NCBI GenBank assembly: GCA_032209605.1
Contig: JASFXZ010000003.1
Location: 33,444,762-33,508,761 of the forward strand
DNA length: 64,000 nt
Direction: 5' to 3'
Source: Mactromeris polynyma
Taxonomy: Eukaryota; Mollusca; Bivalvia; Venerida; Mactridae
Both the position numbers and the translations under genes were made by a program. A model generated the notes under the pieces. The model saw only the letters and a program-made list of their open reading frames with translations, was not told where the DNA came from and did not search any database. Every line of letters starts with the position of its first letter. Position 1 is the stretch's first letter. Below are positions 11,317 through 26,000 of this stretch, in pieces.

Positions 11317-14035
11317 TTTCAAACAGTATGTACTAAAGATTCAATGATGTTGATTTAACAAGGAACAATTCAGCAAGGAAGCAGCGTCGGCTTATTCTAC
11401 TTGATGTCTAACACTGATCCTCCACACAGACGTACTAGAGCAGGAGGAAATAAAAGTTCTAAGTGCGACTCAAACTTTTGAATTATGCTTTCAGACTGCC
11501 AAATTTTGCTTCAAAATCTGTTTTATGAAACAAAAATAATTAAACAAATACAGAAAAAAAGAGGGAAGAAATACTGAGCAAATTATCAGGAGATTAGAGT
11601 GATACATGTAGAATTGCAAGAACAGAAAAGAATGTTTGGAAATAACCCTTAGATTATTATGAAATACAATAAGTGAATGCAATGGTTGTACACACATGTA
11701 CATAGCTAAGAACAAGAGAACACAAAGACCAGCTTGTGAAACTTATCTTCAAACAATGGATAAATTTAAAGCAAGATGTGTACGAATAATTTTAAAGCAA
11801 TGTTTACAGTTAAGTTTAAAGCACTACAAGTATGGATAACTTTAATAAGATGTTCATGGAATACTATGAAGCAAGACACTGACTATCATGTATGAATTAA
11901 AGGTTTCACAAGATGTATCAGATGTATTTAAACCTAGATTGACATACAAAACCTGCAAGGATAGGGTACATATACACCAAAAAGTTAATCAGTAACTCTA
12001 CTAGCTATACCAGAATGCATTTTATGGCAATAAATAATTATGCAATACTGGATTCATAAAATTAAATTTAAATTATTAGCAACTGCTAAAAACCTAGACA
12101 TCATGTGTATACATGTATATATTTACTGCCAATGGAAGGATAAATATGTACAGTATAAGATATTTAATATCATATATAACTGGTAATTTACAAATAATTG
12201 AACAGATGTTTAAGTTTTTCTTAACATTAGATGTGCCCACTGGACTTGGACATCCCGCAATGGGTTACGTTTTAAGGATCCTATGCTTATGTGCCTTATA
12301 TAAATTGAATCCACCCATCCATTCAAGAGTTATTGATTGGAAACCAATTTTTTTGTATGAAAAGGGGCCTAAGCACCAATAGACACTATCGCCATTCTTC
12401 ACATGGCAAGAATGGCATGGGCATAAAAAAGTCCAATCAAAAATGTAATACACTACATGGCAGTAGGTACATAAAGTGTTAAAAGCGAAGTCCACAATTA
12501 CCTGATACCATCTGACAGAAACCACAACACACAGATCACAGTTATAAGCAAACAAATGAAACACATCAATATAGCACACAATAATTACCCTTCAATGTAA
12601 TAACCTACATGTTTATATTGTGACTAATAAGTCATGGTCATTTAATAATTTAAGAACAGAGTTTGTAATAATAAGAGATCATTTGCTTAAAAATATGTAA
12701 AAATCATTTCAAACCAACTTATAGCAATACTTTTATTTGAACACTATTTTCTATACTGTTACAACGTATAGCAATAATTTATTTGAACATTAATTTCTAT
12801 ACCGTTACAATTAGCAAAAATTGACATTAACTGTCAGGACTTCGAAGAACTTCAACTCCACTAAATTGTTCTAATACCCAAACAAAAGCACTGCTTTAAC
12901 CTCTGTAATGCACCAGTATACATAAACTATTCAGTGTTTTACATCTCATTTGGTATGAATTTATAACAAATTTATAAATCAATATAAGACTACTGAGAAA
13001 GCATACAGGATAAGATGACCACTGGAAGTATCCTACGGAGAACTGAGAACTTACAATATTCGACAGTGGATTTAAAAACCTGTTTATTCCAATTTTTAGA
13101 ACATGTCTTATCATAAAATGAATGTTGAAGTACTATCACTATGATATTATAGGGAGTATGATATCTATAGTATTACACTGTAACATATCAAGTTATAACC
13201 CTCTATGGTAAGATTTTGTATCCAAATAAGCTGTGTTTACAATGGTTAAAATCTATGCTTGCTAGGATAACTTGTAAACAATTTTTTTTATTTCTCCTGA
13301 TGTTATTTTTAAGAGAATCACAATATACTATGATATTCTGGTTAATTACAATAATATATATACTATATATAAACTTAAACAGGTTGCAGATACAGCTCTA
13401 GTTAGGTAAACTCACTTCATCTACATGATATGGATCATCAAACATACTGCAGAAGTGCTGCAAGTGGTTGTCAATTAATGTAAGCAACCAAGCCTCATTG
13501 AAGAGACCATCAACTTCATTGCAGTAATAGTATTAAAGATTAACACACTGAACATTGTGATTGGTTTAATATAAATCTACTTCAGTTGTGATTTTGTAAC
13601 TAACCCTGATTAGCTTATGTTCCTTTTTAGGCCTGATTTAACATAGCAAAATAAGAGGATAGATCAAGGAAATAGAAAATAACGATAAAGATGTTAATTG
13701 ATATCACTGACAATATGAAAGCTACATTTCTTCATAAATGAAGGACAATTTGTTGTCTGCGCAAAGAGCATTTATCACTCGATGTGCCTAGGACACAGAA
13801 CAAAACGTCCAATGTGAAGGAGACATAGACTGCAGAAGCCACTTAGAAAGATATTATCATTAAGCTCTATATAACTATACTACAAGCAGTATGATCCTAG
13901 TTTGTGATCACTTTGTCGTTGTAGAAAGTTCCTATCCTTGGATGGACACAAGAACATTTCACAGATACTATCGTAGCTGGTGAGTGTAATGTTGCATGGA
14001 AGAAGCTGCCTATCAACAAATGGACACTATATCTT

Positions 14036-17000
14036 TCATCCCGTGTCGTCAGGGTCTGGTGCTGAAAAATGTTCAAGAATAATTCTTTAAATGGCAGTGT
14101 ACAGTGTTCCCAATAAGAGGGGGTGGTGACTTAAACTTTGATCTAATATGAGGGAAAATACCCAACATTAAGCATTATGTAGAATTTACATTGCCAACAA
14201 AAATTTGAGAGGAATATTCTTACATTGCCCACATGTGGTATTGTAGTTGCAGCCATATTAACAATAAGCACCAGGTATGCATCTTTCTATACTACATCAA
14301 TTTAGATATGATACAACCTCAGATAAGTGACCTATTCTAAAGCAATATTAAGTTTTTAAAATGACTGCTTAACATGATTTTCCAAATTTTAATTACACTT
14401 CAAGTTTATCTAATGAAAACGCTTTTGATGAAAATTCATGCTTCATACATTGATTCAACTCTTTCACAAAGAACTATATACATACAAATCTAGACATGCA
14501 TTTACCTTTTGTTCTATTCGCAGATTCGATTATTTGCATTAAACATCTTCCATATTCTTCTATCACCATTCTTTCCTGTACAACAGGTGGCATTCTCTGT
14601 CGATCAGCTTCCTCAGCTTGAGCTAACATACACGCACATGTAGCTTCCACCACATCTGATGTCACGAAAGAGAATGGCAACCTAAAAATGAATGAATGCA
14701 TGCATAAGAAGACCAGAGCAAAATTATAAGCATGGTTTTATCGTAAAAACAAATTGATTTTCATCAGAAACAATTTAAATAAATGACGGTGTAATAGTAC
14801 GGAAAAGATGTTTTAGACCCATTTGTTTACATTTGACCTCCAAGTGTGTCCTTGACCTTTGAGCTATGGCCATGGGTCCTGTAAGCGACACGCGGCCTCA
14901 TCAGGGTGAACATTTGTGCAAAGTTTGAAAATCCCCCAATAAATGACAGTGTTATGGTCCGGAAAAGATGTTTTAGACCCATTTTTGACATCTGACCTGC
15001 AAGTGTGACCTTGACATTTGAGCTACAGACATGGATCCTGACATCTCATCATGGTGAACATTTGGGCCAAAACATTTGATAATCAATCCATAAATAACAG
15101 TGTAATGGTCCGAACAAGATGTTTTAGACCCATTTTTGACATCTGACCTCAAAGTGTGACCTTGACATTTGAGCTATAGACATGGGTCCTGACATCTCAT
15201 CATGGTGAACATTTGGGCCAAAACATTTGATAATCCCTCCATAAATAACAGTGTAATGGTCTGGATATTTTAGACCCATTTTTGAAGTTTGACCTCCAAG
15301 TGTGCCCTTGACCTTTGAGCTACAGACATGGGTCTTGCGCGCGAACTCCATCTCATCTCATTTGAAAATCATCCAATAAGTAACAAAGTAATGGTTCGGA
15401 CAAAGAATATCCGGACAGACGCACATACACCGGACTGCCATTGACAAAAATGGTGTGCAAGGTAAATACACACTGGTTATTTCCTGTAAATTACATGTTT
15501 GCTTATCTGAAGCCCCACATACGTGTCTCTGTACTCCGAGTTTTACATGCGTCTTCGTAACAGAGCCACGCTCTAGCCTATAGTAAAAACGAGAGATTTT
15601 GCCGCACAATTTTAACGGCACTCTTCTGGCGTCTTTATTATTGACCAAACAGACTTATGAGGGTACGGAAAACCTGTAGCAATCTTTCACAAGTAGAAGC
15701 AAACAAAAATCGAACTTTTAGCGTATCTGAGTGCCTCACAAACACTTAGACAAGAAGACAGGGTCAGATGTTTATTATTGCAAAAATTATCGCTAAAGTA
15801 TGTCAATCAAAGGTAACTCTGCCCACGGTGCGCCTGTAAACTATCTACCTTACAAACTGGATGTTGACATTCACCCATCAAAGTAGCTATACAAGAAGGA
15901 TTTTAATGTTGAAACAATTCTGATCGGATTCGAAGATCTCGTTTTCAGTATTGGCTCAAGGAGGAGTAAATAAGAGCAAGAGCGACGGTGATCTGAGTAG
16001 GGTAATAACTAAGTGCGCACCACCTCCATAGCAACTCTGCCATCTTCTTTTTAACAGGTGCTCAATTCACGATTCAATTTCATGTCTTTTTTTAGGATAA
16101 TAATAATCTGTAGAACCAATAGTTGCTCTCGGAAGTATGTTCATGAATAAAGGGCCAAAAGTATGCAAAAAATCATCGAACCGAAACATAACGACAACAT
16201 GTACTTTTCTTGAACTTTGGTTGGTGGTTGCTGAGAAACAGTTTGGACATTAATGCAGGACGCACAAACACACAAACAGACAAAGCAGCTTCCTACAGGA
16301 AGCATAATACATAGGCTAGCCTGGTTTTTCCAGTATTCTTCAAAAAGTCAAAAATCATTACATATTATCAGAAACATTACCTTTCTCCAGTTACAGAGGA
16401 CACCGGCCGTGATGGAAGATCTGATATTTGTGATGAAAGCTTCGTTTTAGCTGCAGTTTGTTGATTTACTCTAACCTCAGCTGCATCAGCAAGATGCATT
16501 AAGGTTTTACGTTCAGGACTTTCCTCAAAATTCTTACAACCAACACACTTACAGGATGAACTACACATAATCTTTGCCTGAAATACACAGTTAGATATAC
16601 TACACTGAACATCAATAACAAGTGGCCCATGACGGCCTGTGCTCTACTGGCCAAATTTGAAATCATGCATGGGCGGATCGGCCTGTTTTTAACAAGGAAC
16701 CAATGTCTCATGGATATCTACTGTCCAGGTTTAGTGAAGATCAAATAAAAATTAAAACTCTATTCACAAGGTCATATGGTTTTCGAAAGGAACCGAGTAC
16801 CCACAGGTCTCTAACTACTGTGCAAGTTTGGTAAACATTGGATAATAAATGAAGGCCCTGTTGTGTTCAAAGCTCCATTATACAAGTTTTTCCAATTTTA
16901 AAGGGCAAAATCTAGTCACGCAGGGCCGTATCAGGCTGGTTTTCGAAAGGAACTGAGATTTGGAAATATGTAACTATTTTATCGGTTTGGTAAACATCGG

Positions 17001-20000
17001 ATAATACATGAAGGCTACATTGTGTTCACAAGCCATATTTGAGCAATTTTGACATTTTAAAGATCCATAATTCAGTCGTGCATCGGCGGATCTTCGAAAA
17101 GAACCGAGCTCTCATGGATATCTAACAACTGTTTAAGTTTGGTAAACATCAGATAATGAATGAAGGTGCTATTGTGTTCACAAACTCTACTATATCAATT
17201 TTGACAATTATCAAGGGCCATAATCCAGTCATGCCTCAGCGGATCTGGCTGGGTTTGAAAGGAACTGAGCTATAAGGACCTCTTCAGACAAATTACTGAA
17301 CAGTCTGCAGTATGAACCCTTAAGTACTATATTTGAAAGTAATTGTTAATGGAGTTCTTTATGACAGTTATATTTACCTCGTAGCATTCACAGTAATTTT
17401 TCAAACACCCTGATCTTTTACAATTGCATCCTTTATTATGCCGTCTATCTTTTTCACCAGCCCGACCTTTACCTGTAACAGTGAAAAAATATTTATAACG
17501 CATAAACAAATGATCCACATATGCAAAACTAGTTTTAATCATGGATTTATTTATACTTATTGCCAAAAAAAGGAAATCTTCAAAAAATAGAGAATATCCC
17601 CTACACCTTCAATAATATACCCATTTTTGCACATATTTCACCAAACTTATATTTTTATTTCACATTTTTTGCTTTAAACAAGAGGAATTCAGCTGAAAAC
17701 AGGAAGATTCTTGTCTCTGTCTTAACCATCGTAAAGATAAAAAGAATCCTTGAAACAGAACAAGAGCGCCGACTATCGCAAAGTATGTCAGTATGAAAAA
17801 ATCAGTGTGAAAAGGATTATATAAGACAAATTTTAGGTAATTTCTATAATCAAAGGGCAATAACTCATGAGTGACTAGAGCAATATGGCTGGTAATCGAA
17901 CTTGTCCGAGATATTATGCTTATACACATTCTGACCAAATTTGGTGACGATTGGACAAATGCTTCTAAAGTTATTGATCGGACAACTCACTGGACGGCAC
18001 CTGCCAGCCCGCCGCAGGTGAAACTATAATACGTCCTGTTCTATGAAGGGGCGTATAAAAAGCGTCAGATTAACAAATGAAATGGATCTACTTCATGTCT
18101 AAATTGTTAACCTTTGAAAGACTGCAAAACAGACCTACCTATTTTTGGATGGAATGCAAGCGGGTTTCTCTCAAGACATGATTTAATAGCTCTAGAACGA
18201 TCTTCCTCATGTTCCAAATTGTTAGCACAGTTTGTACAATTACAGTTGTGGCAAAATTCTCCATTAGCAAAACAATCACAGTAACTGTAAAGAAATCACA
18301 ATTCATGCTAAAATCTTTAATAAGGATTAATAATATGGCTACATAATAATGTGAAGTGTCATATATAATGTTTTGTTTCAGATATGGCATGAATTCCATA
18401 AATTAATTTTACATAACTTAATTCTAGATACTCAAAACAGGGCAACTGGTGTTTCCAAATATTCAAACAATAATGACCAGCAAATAAATGTTAATTTTAC
18501 CATAAATGGAAATACTTGCATGGAGCCTTTTCAAATGAATTATACATCTTAAGTTGTAGACACAGGGGTTCCATTTCACCCTGGAGTTGACCCTTTGACC
18601 CTGAAGTTTCCAAAAAGCCCATTTTGACCCTCAGGGGCAGGGGAGTCAATTTTCCTCTAAATTATAGGTAATTTGACTATAGAATGATAAAATCCGGTCA
18701 AAAATTATCACAATGACCCTCGAGATTCAGCCCCTAGTGGAATCCCCAAGACAAATTTCATTTTTAGACATTTATTACTAGGATTACAACTTACAGTTTT
18801 AAGCACTGAGACTTCGTACAATTACATGGCTTTCTCTGCCTAGCTCCACCACTAGCATCCACAGCAGAACTGAAATATCAATATCAAATTTAAATCAAAC
18901 CTGCAGGAAGAAAACATTATGTTCAAGATTTCAATTTTAATAATTTTGTTCATGGAAAACAATCAAATTTACAATTCAAAATAAACGACTTTTACAACAG
19001 GATGTAACAAAAAAGGTAACTTGTCAATGCATTTAAGAGATCGACTTACGGTTAATATCAAAACAATAACTGGCAAGAATTCCAAGACAAAGGTGAATAT
19101 TCTATATGCTTTTTATTGAGACAAAACATACGTCTACTTTGTACACTTAGTCGTCTATCTGGAAGGAACCATCGAAAATTTGGACTAAAACATGTAGTTT
19201 TTGCCGTCTTCTGTTGTTAATCAAGGAGGTTTTCCATATGTGCACATTTTGATGCATTTCTGTGGACAATTCTAGATGGATTTGCGTAAAGTAGGTGTAG
19301 CTTGAAAGATTAATTATTCATGCTTAGAATTTGTTGTATTTCATGGATATATTTGAAGTAACAGCAGCAAAAAATGGTAGTGTGAAAAGCATTAGACTTT
19401 GTGTACTATACATACATACACTATAGAAGGAATATATTAGGTGAGAGAACTCGTGACCATCTCCTGAGGTCTCCCCCATCTCAAAATGTGACACAGCCTC
19501 CAACACTAGATACATGTTGTTCCATTAATAAGAGGGATATATGTCAATTAGTAACAATTGTCCTTGGGGTAAAACAGATATGGAGCATAAAAACAGCATA
19601 TTTAACTAGAACTGATTTCAAAATACAACCTTGACCTTAAACCGAAATGGCTGAAAGTTGATGCATGTTGTCTCACAATTACCAACATTTTTATGAAGAT
19701 ATTTGAAAATCCTTTCTAGGGATAGAAAGAACAAGAGTTCACATTTTGTGATGAATCAACTTTTATTGTACAACCTCCAACTGCCATGGTTAAATGTTAG
19801 ATCCTACATGTTGTTATGTATGTGCCCTAAGCAATCTGTAAATCATTCAATGGGGTAAAAAAATAAAGAGCAATCATGATTTTGTAACAGTTGGAATATC
19901 AGGTGATCAGACAAAAAAAGTATACCTACACATAATTAGAGCAGATGCTATTATATTGAGAGATCTATGCCCCAAGCAAACTAGCAAGAAAAAGAGATGT

Positions 20001-23000
20001 TTATAAAACATTATGCCCCCCTGTGACCTTGACCTTTGACCCCAAAATCAATAGGGTTCCTCTGCTACCCAAGGTGAATGTGTGGACCAAGTTTGAGGAT
20101 GATAGGTCAAGGGGTTCTTGAGTTATTGATCGGAAACAAAAAGGTTACGTACGGACGGACATACCGACCGACTGCCATGTGCAAACCAATATGCCCTCTC
20201 TTCTTCGAAGGGGGGCATAAAAGGTAATGGCTGGAAAACAGGGTCAATCTGCAACCCCTTTCCATTGGGTTGTTATGACACAGTAAGCATAAAACATTAT
20301 TTCTGAAACTCACCCATTAACATTTTTACTTTGAGATGAAGCACTTAGACCAGAGTTTCCACTGGCAATAGCAACATATTCAGCAGATCGACCAGGTTTA
20401 CTGGAGTCTGTTGTTATGGTTGGTGCTGCTGTGGTAGTTACTACTGGCTTCACTTGTATTTGTTGCTGAATCTGATCAAACAAAAACCAAGGAAACATGA
20501 TATTTACAAATAGAAGACACTTTCTTGATCAATGTCATTTTCAGTATTTTCTCTATGTTTATAAAGACCAACAGATCAAAGACTACTGCTTACTTTGAAG
20601 TCTATGTGAAACTACCAGTTAGGCAACACCTCAAATATCAGTCCAAGTAACTATGTAAACAATCTTAATTCATTCTACTTCTAATAGAGTTTCAAACATT
20701 TCAATTCTTAGGTATTTGATCTATTTTCCAGGATGACATATCCCAACAGGTTGGATTTAACTTCAGCAATCCTGCAAGAAGCCTTCATGAGAATTTGTGA
20801 AGGCTCAAACTGCTTCAATTGATACAGTTAAAGTATGTTTACGTATGATTTATACCTGTGAGAGATAGGAAGCAGGAACTAATGCATATCCTTGCACTCC
20901 TGGGGGATTATTCCCAGCAGACAGGAAAGTGGTTGCACCAGCCCCAAGCTGAGCAATAGACGCAGCTGGAACAGTTGTACGTATAATCTGTGTGCCCTGA
21001 GGTACACTCACTGGAGGTGCAGGCCTTATGGCAACTTGATTAGAACCGGCAGGAAGTATGATCCTTTGCACTGATGACGTACTTGGTCTGGATCCAACCT
21101 AAAATGACAGACAGATATTAATAATTAATGTCAATTACTCAATAATTTTTTTATCAATAACAAAACAATTTTATCACTGATGACGTCCATTATATTCAGA
21201 AGAACATTTTGTTGTGGTTTCTTGTCATTCAGGTAAAAAATGTGACCTCTATAGAGTTCACAAGGATTTGACCCTGTGACCTAGTTTTTGACACCACATG
21301 AGTCGTGACCCAGTACAGAGCTAGATTTGCACTTCATTAAGGCAAATGTGCTGATGAACTTTCATGTTGTCCATGTAGAAAATGTGACCTCTAGATTTTA
21401 ACACCGAGACCTAGTTTTTACCCTATGCAACTTAGCATCAAACATGACTTGGTTTCCATTAAGACAAATATTTCGAGGAGATTTCATCCTGTTCAAGTTG
21501 AAAATGTCGCCTCTAGAGAGTCCATTCATGAGCATTTTCTATGATTTGACACAGTGACCTAATTTTTGACCACATGTGACCAAGTACAAAACCTGACTAA
21601 GATTTCATTGAAACATTTTGACCTAGGTTCATGCAGATGAAGTAAGAGTTAACAAGCCAATTGTTGACAACACATGACACACAATGATGAACGATGGACA
21701 ATGCGCTTTAAGCTCATGTGAGCTAGTGCCAAAAAGTATCAAACATTATGAGATTAAGTCTCGCTTGAAACTTTCTTAGCTCAATCAAGAACATAATACA
21801 ATGATAACCAATATAAATGATAAAAAACAAACATGACTCACTGTAACAATCTGACTGGTTGTATGTTGTGGTATGGTTATTTTCACAGGTTGTGCATTCT
21901 GACCAGTAGAGGGTACTGAAACTGGGATAAGCTGAGTTCTTGCACCTGTTAAAATTCAGAACCAAAAATTATTCCAAGCATAAATAATGTTTGATTGTAC
22001 GTTATAAATATTGATAATTTTCAAAAGTGATTTAATATCCGAAAGGCTCATTAAAATTATGGTCAAAAATACCAATCATTTTCATCTTGTTATTGAATGA
22101 TACCAAAAATATGTATTCATGGAAGACAGTTGGGGAAATATAAGACATGAAAATTTGGTGGGGACCAGGGGGCTGATTAGAGCCCCTGATGGGTCCAGGA
22201 TTCCAGAGGCCCCCGGAACTTCCTGAGATATAGCTTTTTCAGAGCTCTCAGATACTACTTATGAGATATACAAAATGGCAATTTATTTCAAAGATGTTGG
22301 GGCAACTATTTTTTAACTTATTTTTTAAGTTTTCCTTATTTGTCATTCTCGCTTCAAATTCCAAATAGGAATTTAAGTCATATTATAAAATTTACTGTAT
22401 AAATACCACATGTACACTAACAATTTGATTAAAAAGCATTTTGTTTGTGACTAGTTCTACGTGACAATTATAAAACTACATCTTATTTTGTTTTAAGACC
22501 ATGATGATAATTTGATGAAGGCCCGAAATTGGTCCATCCAAATACTACTCAACTTGCAGTGATAATAATTCATGAAAACTAACTTTCATAGAATTATAAT
22601 TTGTAGAAGTGTTATTTGTTTCAAGAAGTCATTTAATAGACAAATACTAAATAAAATCACTGATTATTATCATTAAACTGCATTTCTGTAAATTTGTTTG
22701 CATCCAAAGAAAATACACTGGTTTATCCAATATCTTTGGTCGTGCGGAAAATGAAAAAATGTATATATGATACTTCTCATTGGAGAAAAAAATTGTATAA
22801 ATGTATATAAAATATTTTTACATGTATCTGATAAGAAATCACATTGACATATTCTGCTGACGAAAATATTTTATTTCGCTTAATTTAAAAAAAAAATCAA
22901 TAAGCAATTAACTCCTTACTCCGAACAAACATAGCTGTCACTGAAGATTTCTAGACATAACCTGTTGAATGTAAAAACCAAGTATGGAAAATGTTTCTGA

Positions 23001-26000
23001 GTAAAACAAAATCTAATGTCATTCCATGTTTGTAATCACAACAATAAATTAGAACATACTCATGTCTAAAATCAGCTAAAACTTTCAATTATAAAAAATA
23101 TTAATATGAAACTAACAGAAGGTCTTTCTATAAAGTGACATCTAATTTGCATATTTGTAAACTACCATAAGGCCAGCTGAGGAGAAAAAAATGTAATGTC
23201 GCTTTAGTTTAATTGTTTCAATTGCCCAGCAAGTAAATAAAGGAAAATATTATGAATTGGTTCTGACAAATTTGTTCAATAGGTTTTGCTTAAATAAGGA
23301 AATGTAAATGACTTATAACAATATAAGGAGGAGAGTTATTCAATCCACCGACCTTGAAAAAATGTGAATTATGTCTCTTTCTATGAGGAAATTAAAGGTC
23401 AAGTGTGATGACCACAAAACCTAATCAGATGCCTCACAATTGATCCCTACGTCAAAAACCTACATTTGTACAAGCTTTCAGAACAATGAACGAGTCCAGC
23501 AACCAGTGGGGTACTGCCGGGCCGTCACTAATTCTTGAATTAGCAGGTAAATAGCCAAAAGTAGACAGGGGTCTGGGGGGTACTTCCCTAATCCCTTAAT
23601 TATCATCATTCATACAAGAAAAGTAGCCGGGTGATGATGCCCAAGTTACTGGGTAATTTTACCGGCTCCCAGCTCTTATTGACACACATGGGTACTGTAC
23701 TATACTGCTACAGTCACCAGCAATATCCACTCTAGCAAGAAGTAACATTGTTATGAATACGATCTTCAGGAAACTACACACAGAATATTAAAATGTGTCG
23801 TCAGGTATGCAACCATGAAACAAATCTGAGATACATTACAGCATTTACTCACCTGCTGCAGAACTGGGCGGAGCTGCTAGTCTTATATAATGGAACTTAT
23901 TTCCTGGTACATGGATTTGCTGGATATTTCCCGGTAGTGTCACTGGTCTTACTCCTTGATTAGCAGGAGCACCAGGTCTTGGTAAGGTTAACACTGTAGC
24001 ATTACTTAATGAAGGCTGGATGGGTTTCTGTATCTATAAATAGGCAAACAATTATCATTATGTCTATCACAACATTATCACCAATAAAACATCACTAATT
24101 TCTTAACATGTGTAAAATAATAATTAAAAGAATGACGCAAATTTAATATTAAACCAAACTCATCTTTATAAATGTATCTCATCTAAAGTGAACCTGATTA
24201 CATAAATCAGACAATTATGTAAATGTCACAAGATTTTACAGGCAGGATTCATGACAACTACATGATAGATCAGGACTGTCTTGCTGTACACATTACATAT
24301 TTAATGCATCCACATACATTATTTCTTTCTGCTTAAAAAGTCTTATTACTCCAAGCAAGACATTAAAACAAGCAAGATACGTTGAGAAAGCCAAGATTAA
24401 TAATTGTGCGAACACATTTATCAGTAAATTTACATTATTTTAAGCTGATTCAGATTTGAATGATCCCTTAATTATTCATACACAAATTTAAATGACAATA
24501 CATGAAACACCCCACACACAAAACTTACGACCTATGGCTTAATAACAGTTTAACTATTTAATATATCACAGAAATTTCAACAGGTCTTGAAGCAATTTTT
24601 AAGGTTCATTTATACCAAATGTTAGGAAAGTTAACAAGTGACCATGTATCAAATACCAGTCAATGTCAGAAAAGTTCTATTTGCCAGACCATAATTGTAA
24701 GTTTCCCTGACCAGGCAATCTGTGAAACAATTTTGAGAAGCCTACAAACCTGTATCAACTTACCACATGAACTGTTCCAGGTTGCTTCATCACTTTTGAC
24801 GGCGACATTGTAATAGTTGCACGTTCAGAGGAAGTATTAGAATTGCTTAATAAAGTCTGTCCCATTCCAGCTGGGGCTATTCTTTGAGGTGATCTACCTG
24901 CAGGAATCATAGTTATTTTTGTAGGGGTCTTCGCTGGTGAAATAGGTAGTTTACTAATTGGAAGTTTAGGTGGAATGCCAGCCACTTGGGCCATAGTTAT
25001 TCCTTTCATAGGGGAAACAATCCCCTGTTGTGATATGGTTATTGTTTTTGTAGGAGTTCTAGGGCTTTGTGGAATAATACTCACACCTGGTTGAGCACTT
25101 TGAGATATTGAAACAGTTTGCACTTGAACAGGTACTGCCTGAGGTTGACTAGAGTTGGGGTTCTTAGTTATAATAATTTTGTTCACAAGAGAATTATGGG
25201 ATAAAGTTTCACCCGATCTTTTACCCAATAAAGTTGTTCCATCTTTAGAATCAACAATAATCACTTGAGGCACATTTACAGATCCACCAGAAGTTACTTG
25301 ATTTGATGACTGAGTTAGAATAGATATATTTCCTACATTATCACCCAAAGCTGAAACAGAGCTATTTGCACTTTGAAATCCTGAATTAACATAAATATTT
25401 CCATCGCTAAGCGAAGATGCACCAATACTGTTAGCCAGCGTTAATGAGTTGATTGCTCCCAAGTTTTTCACATTAGCTGCAATGGTTTCAACAGGCAAAG
25501 TTCCGTCAATGGAATCTCCTGTTGATGAACTGTCCGACTGGGTATACTGAACATTGCTATTTATTATTTCCCCAGTCACTGAATCTACTGCTATGACTCT
25601 TAATTTGTCATCTTTAATGCCTGAAAACAGAAAAGGAAAGGACTAATTTCTATTGAACATTAAAATAAAACCAGAATATGTCAATGAGATTGAGATTTGT
25701 TTTTCAAGACTGAAAACATACACACTTAGTGACCTTCCTTGTTTGATGAGTTGATCAAACAATTAAGTAGCTGCAAGACATGGGCTAGCAGGCTAACAAG
25801 TGCTAACCACAAAGTCTGTTATAATATATGCATTAACCATAATTTATTGTTTATGTCTTACATCCATGTTAAGGTAATGTCACAGTTCCACAACTGGCAC
25901 AAGTTGGGGGGGGGGGGGGGGGTGAACTGGATGACAGATTTTTTGAGTGTTCATATAAAAAAACCTATACATCATATGCTATGCATACTGTTACTTATGC

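Larger units (their letters stand above)
6580..14035. other. Convergent 3' flanks of TRPM and LIN54
   Basis: AT-rich DNA with no supportable coding region. It must contain the 3' UTRs of TRPM (plus) and LIN54 (minus). A possible TRPM poly(A) signal AATAAA is at 8908-8913 and possible LIN54 signals (TTTATT on the plus strand) include 9758-9763, but many alternatives exist. Two mobile elements are listed separately (8448-8681, 11222-11316). Elsewhere I see only low-complexity AT-rich sequence. Confidence 0.6.

Noticed and set aside
12113..12579. Opposed open frames of 89 and 104 codons in the LIN54 3' flank
   Set aside because: No domain, no splice support, and AT-rich composition like the surrounding UTR.
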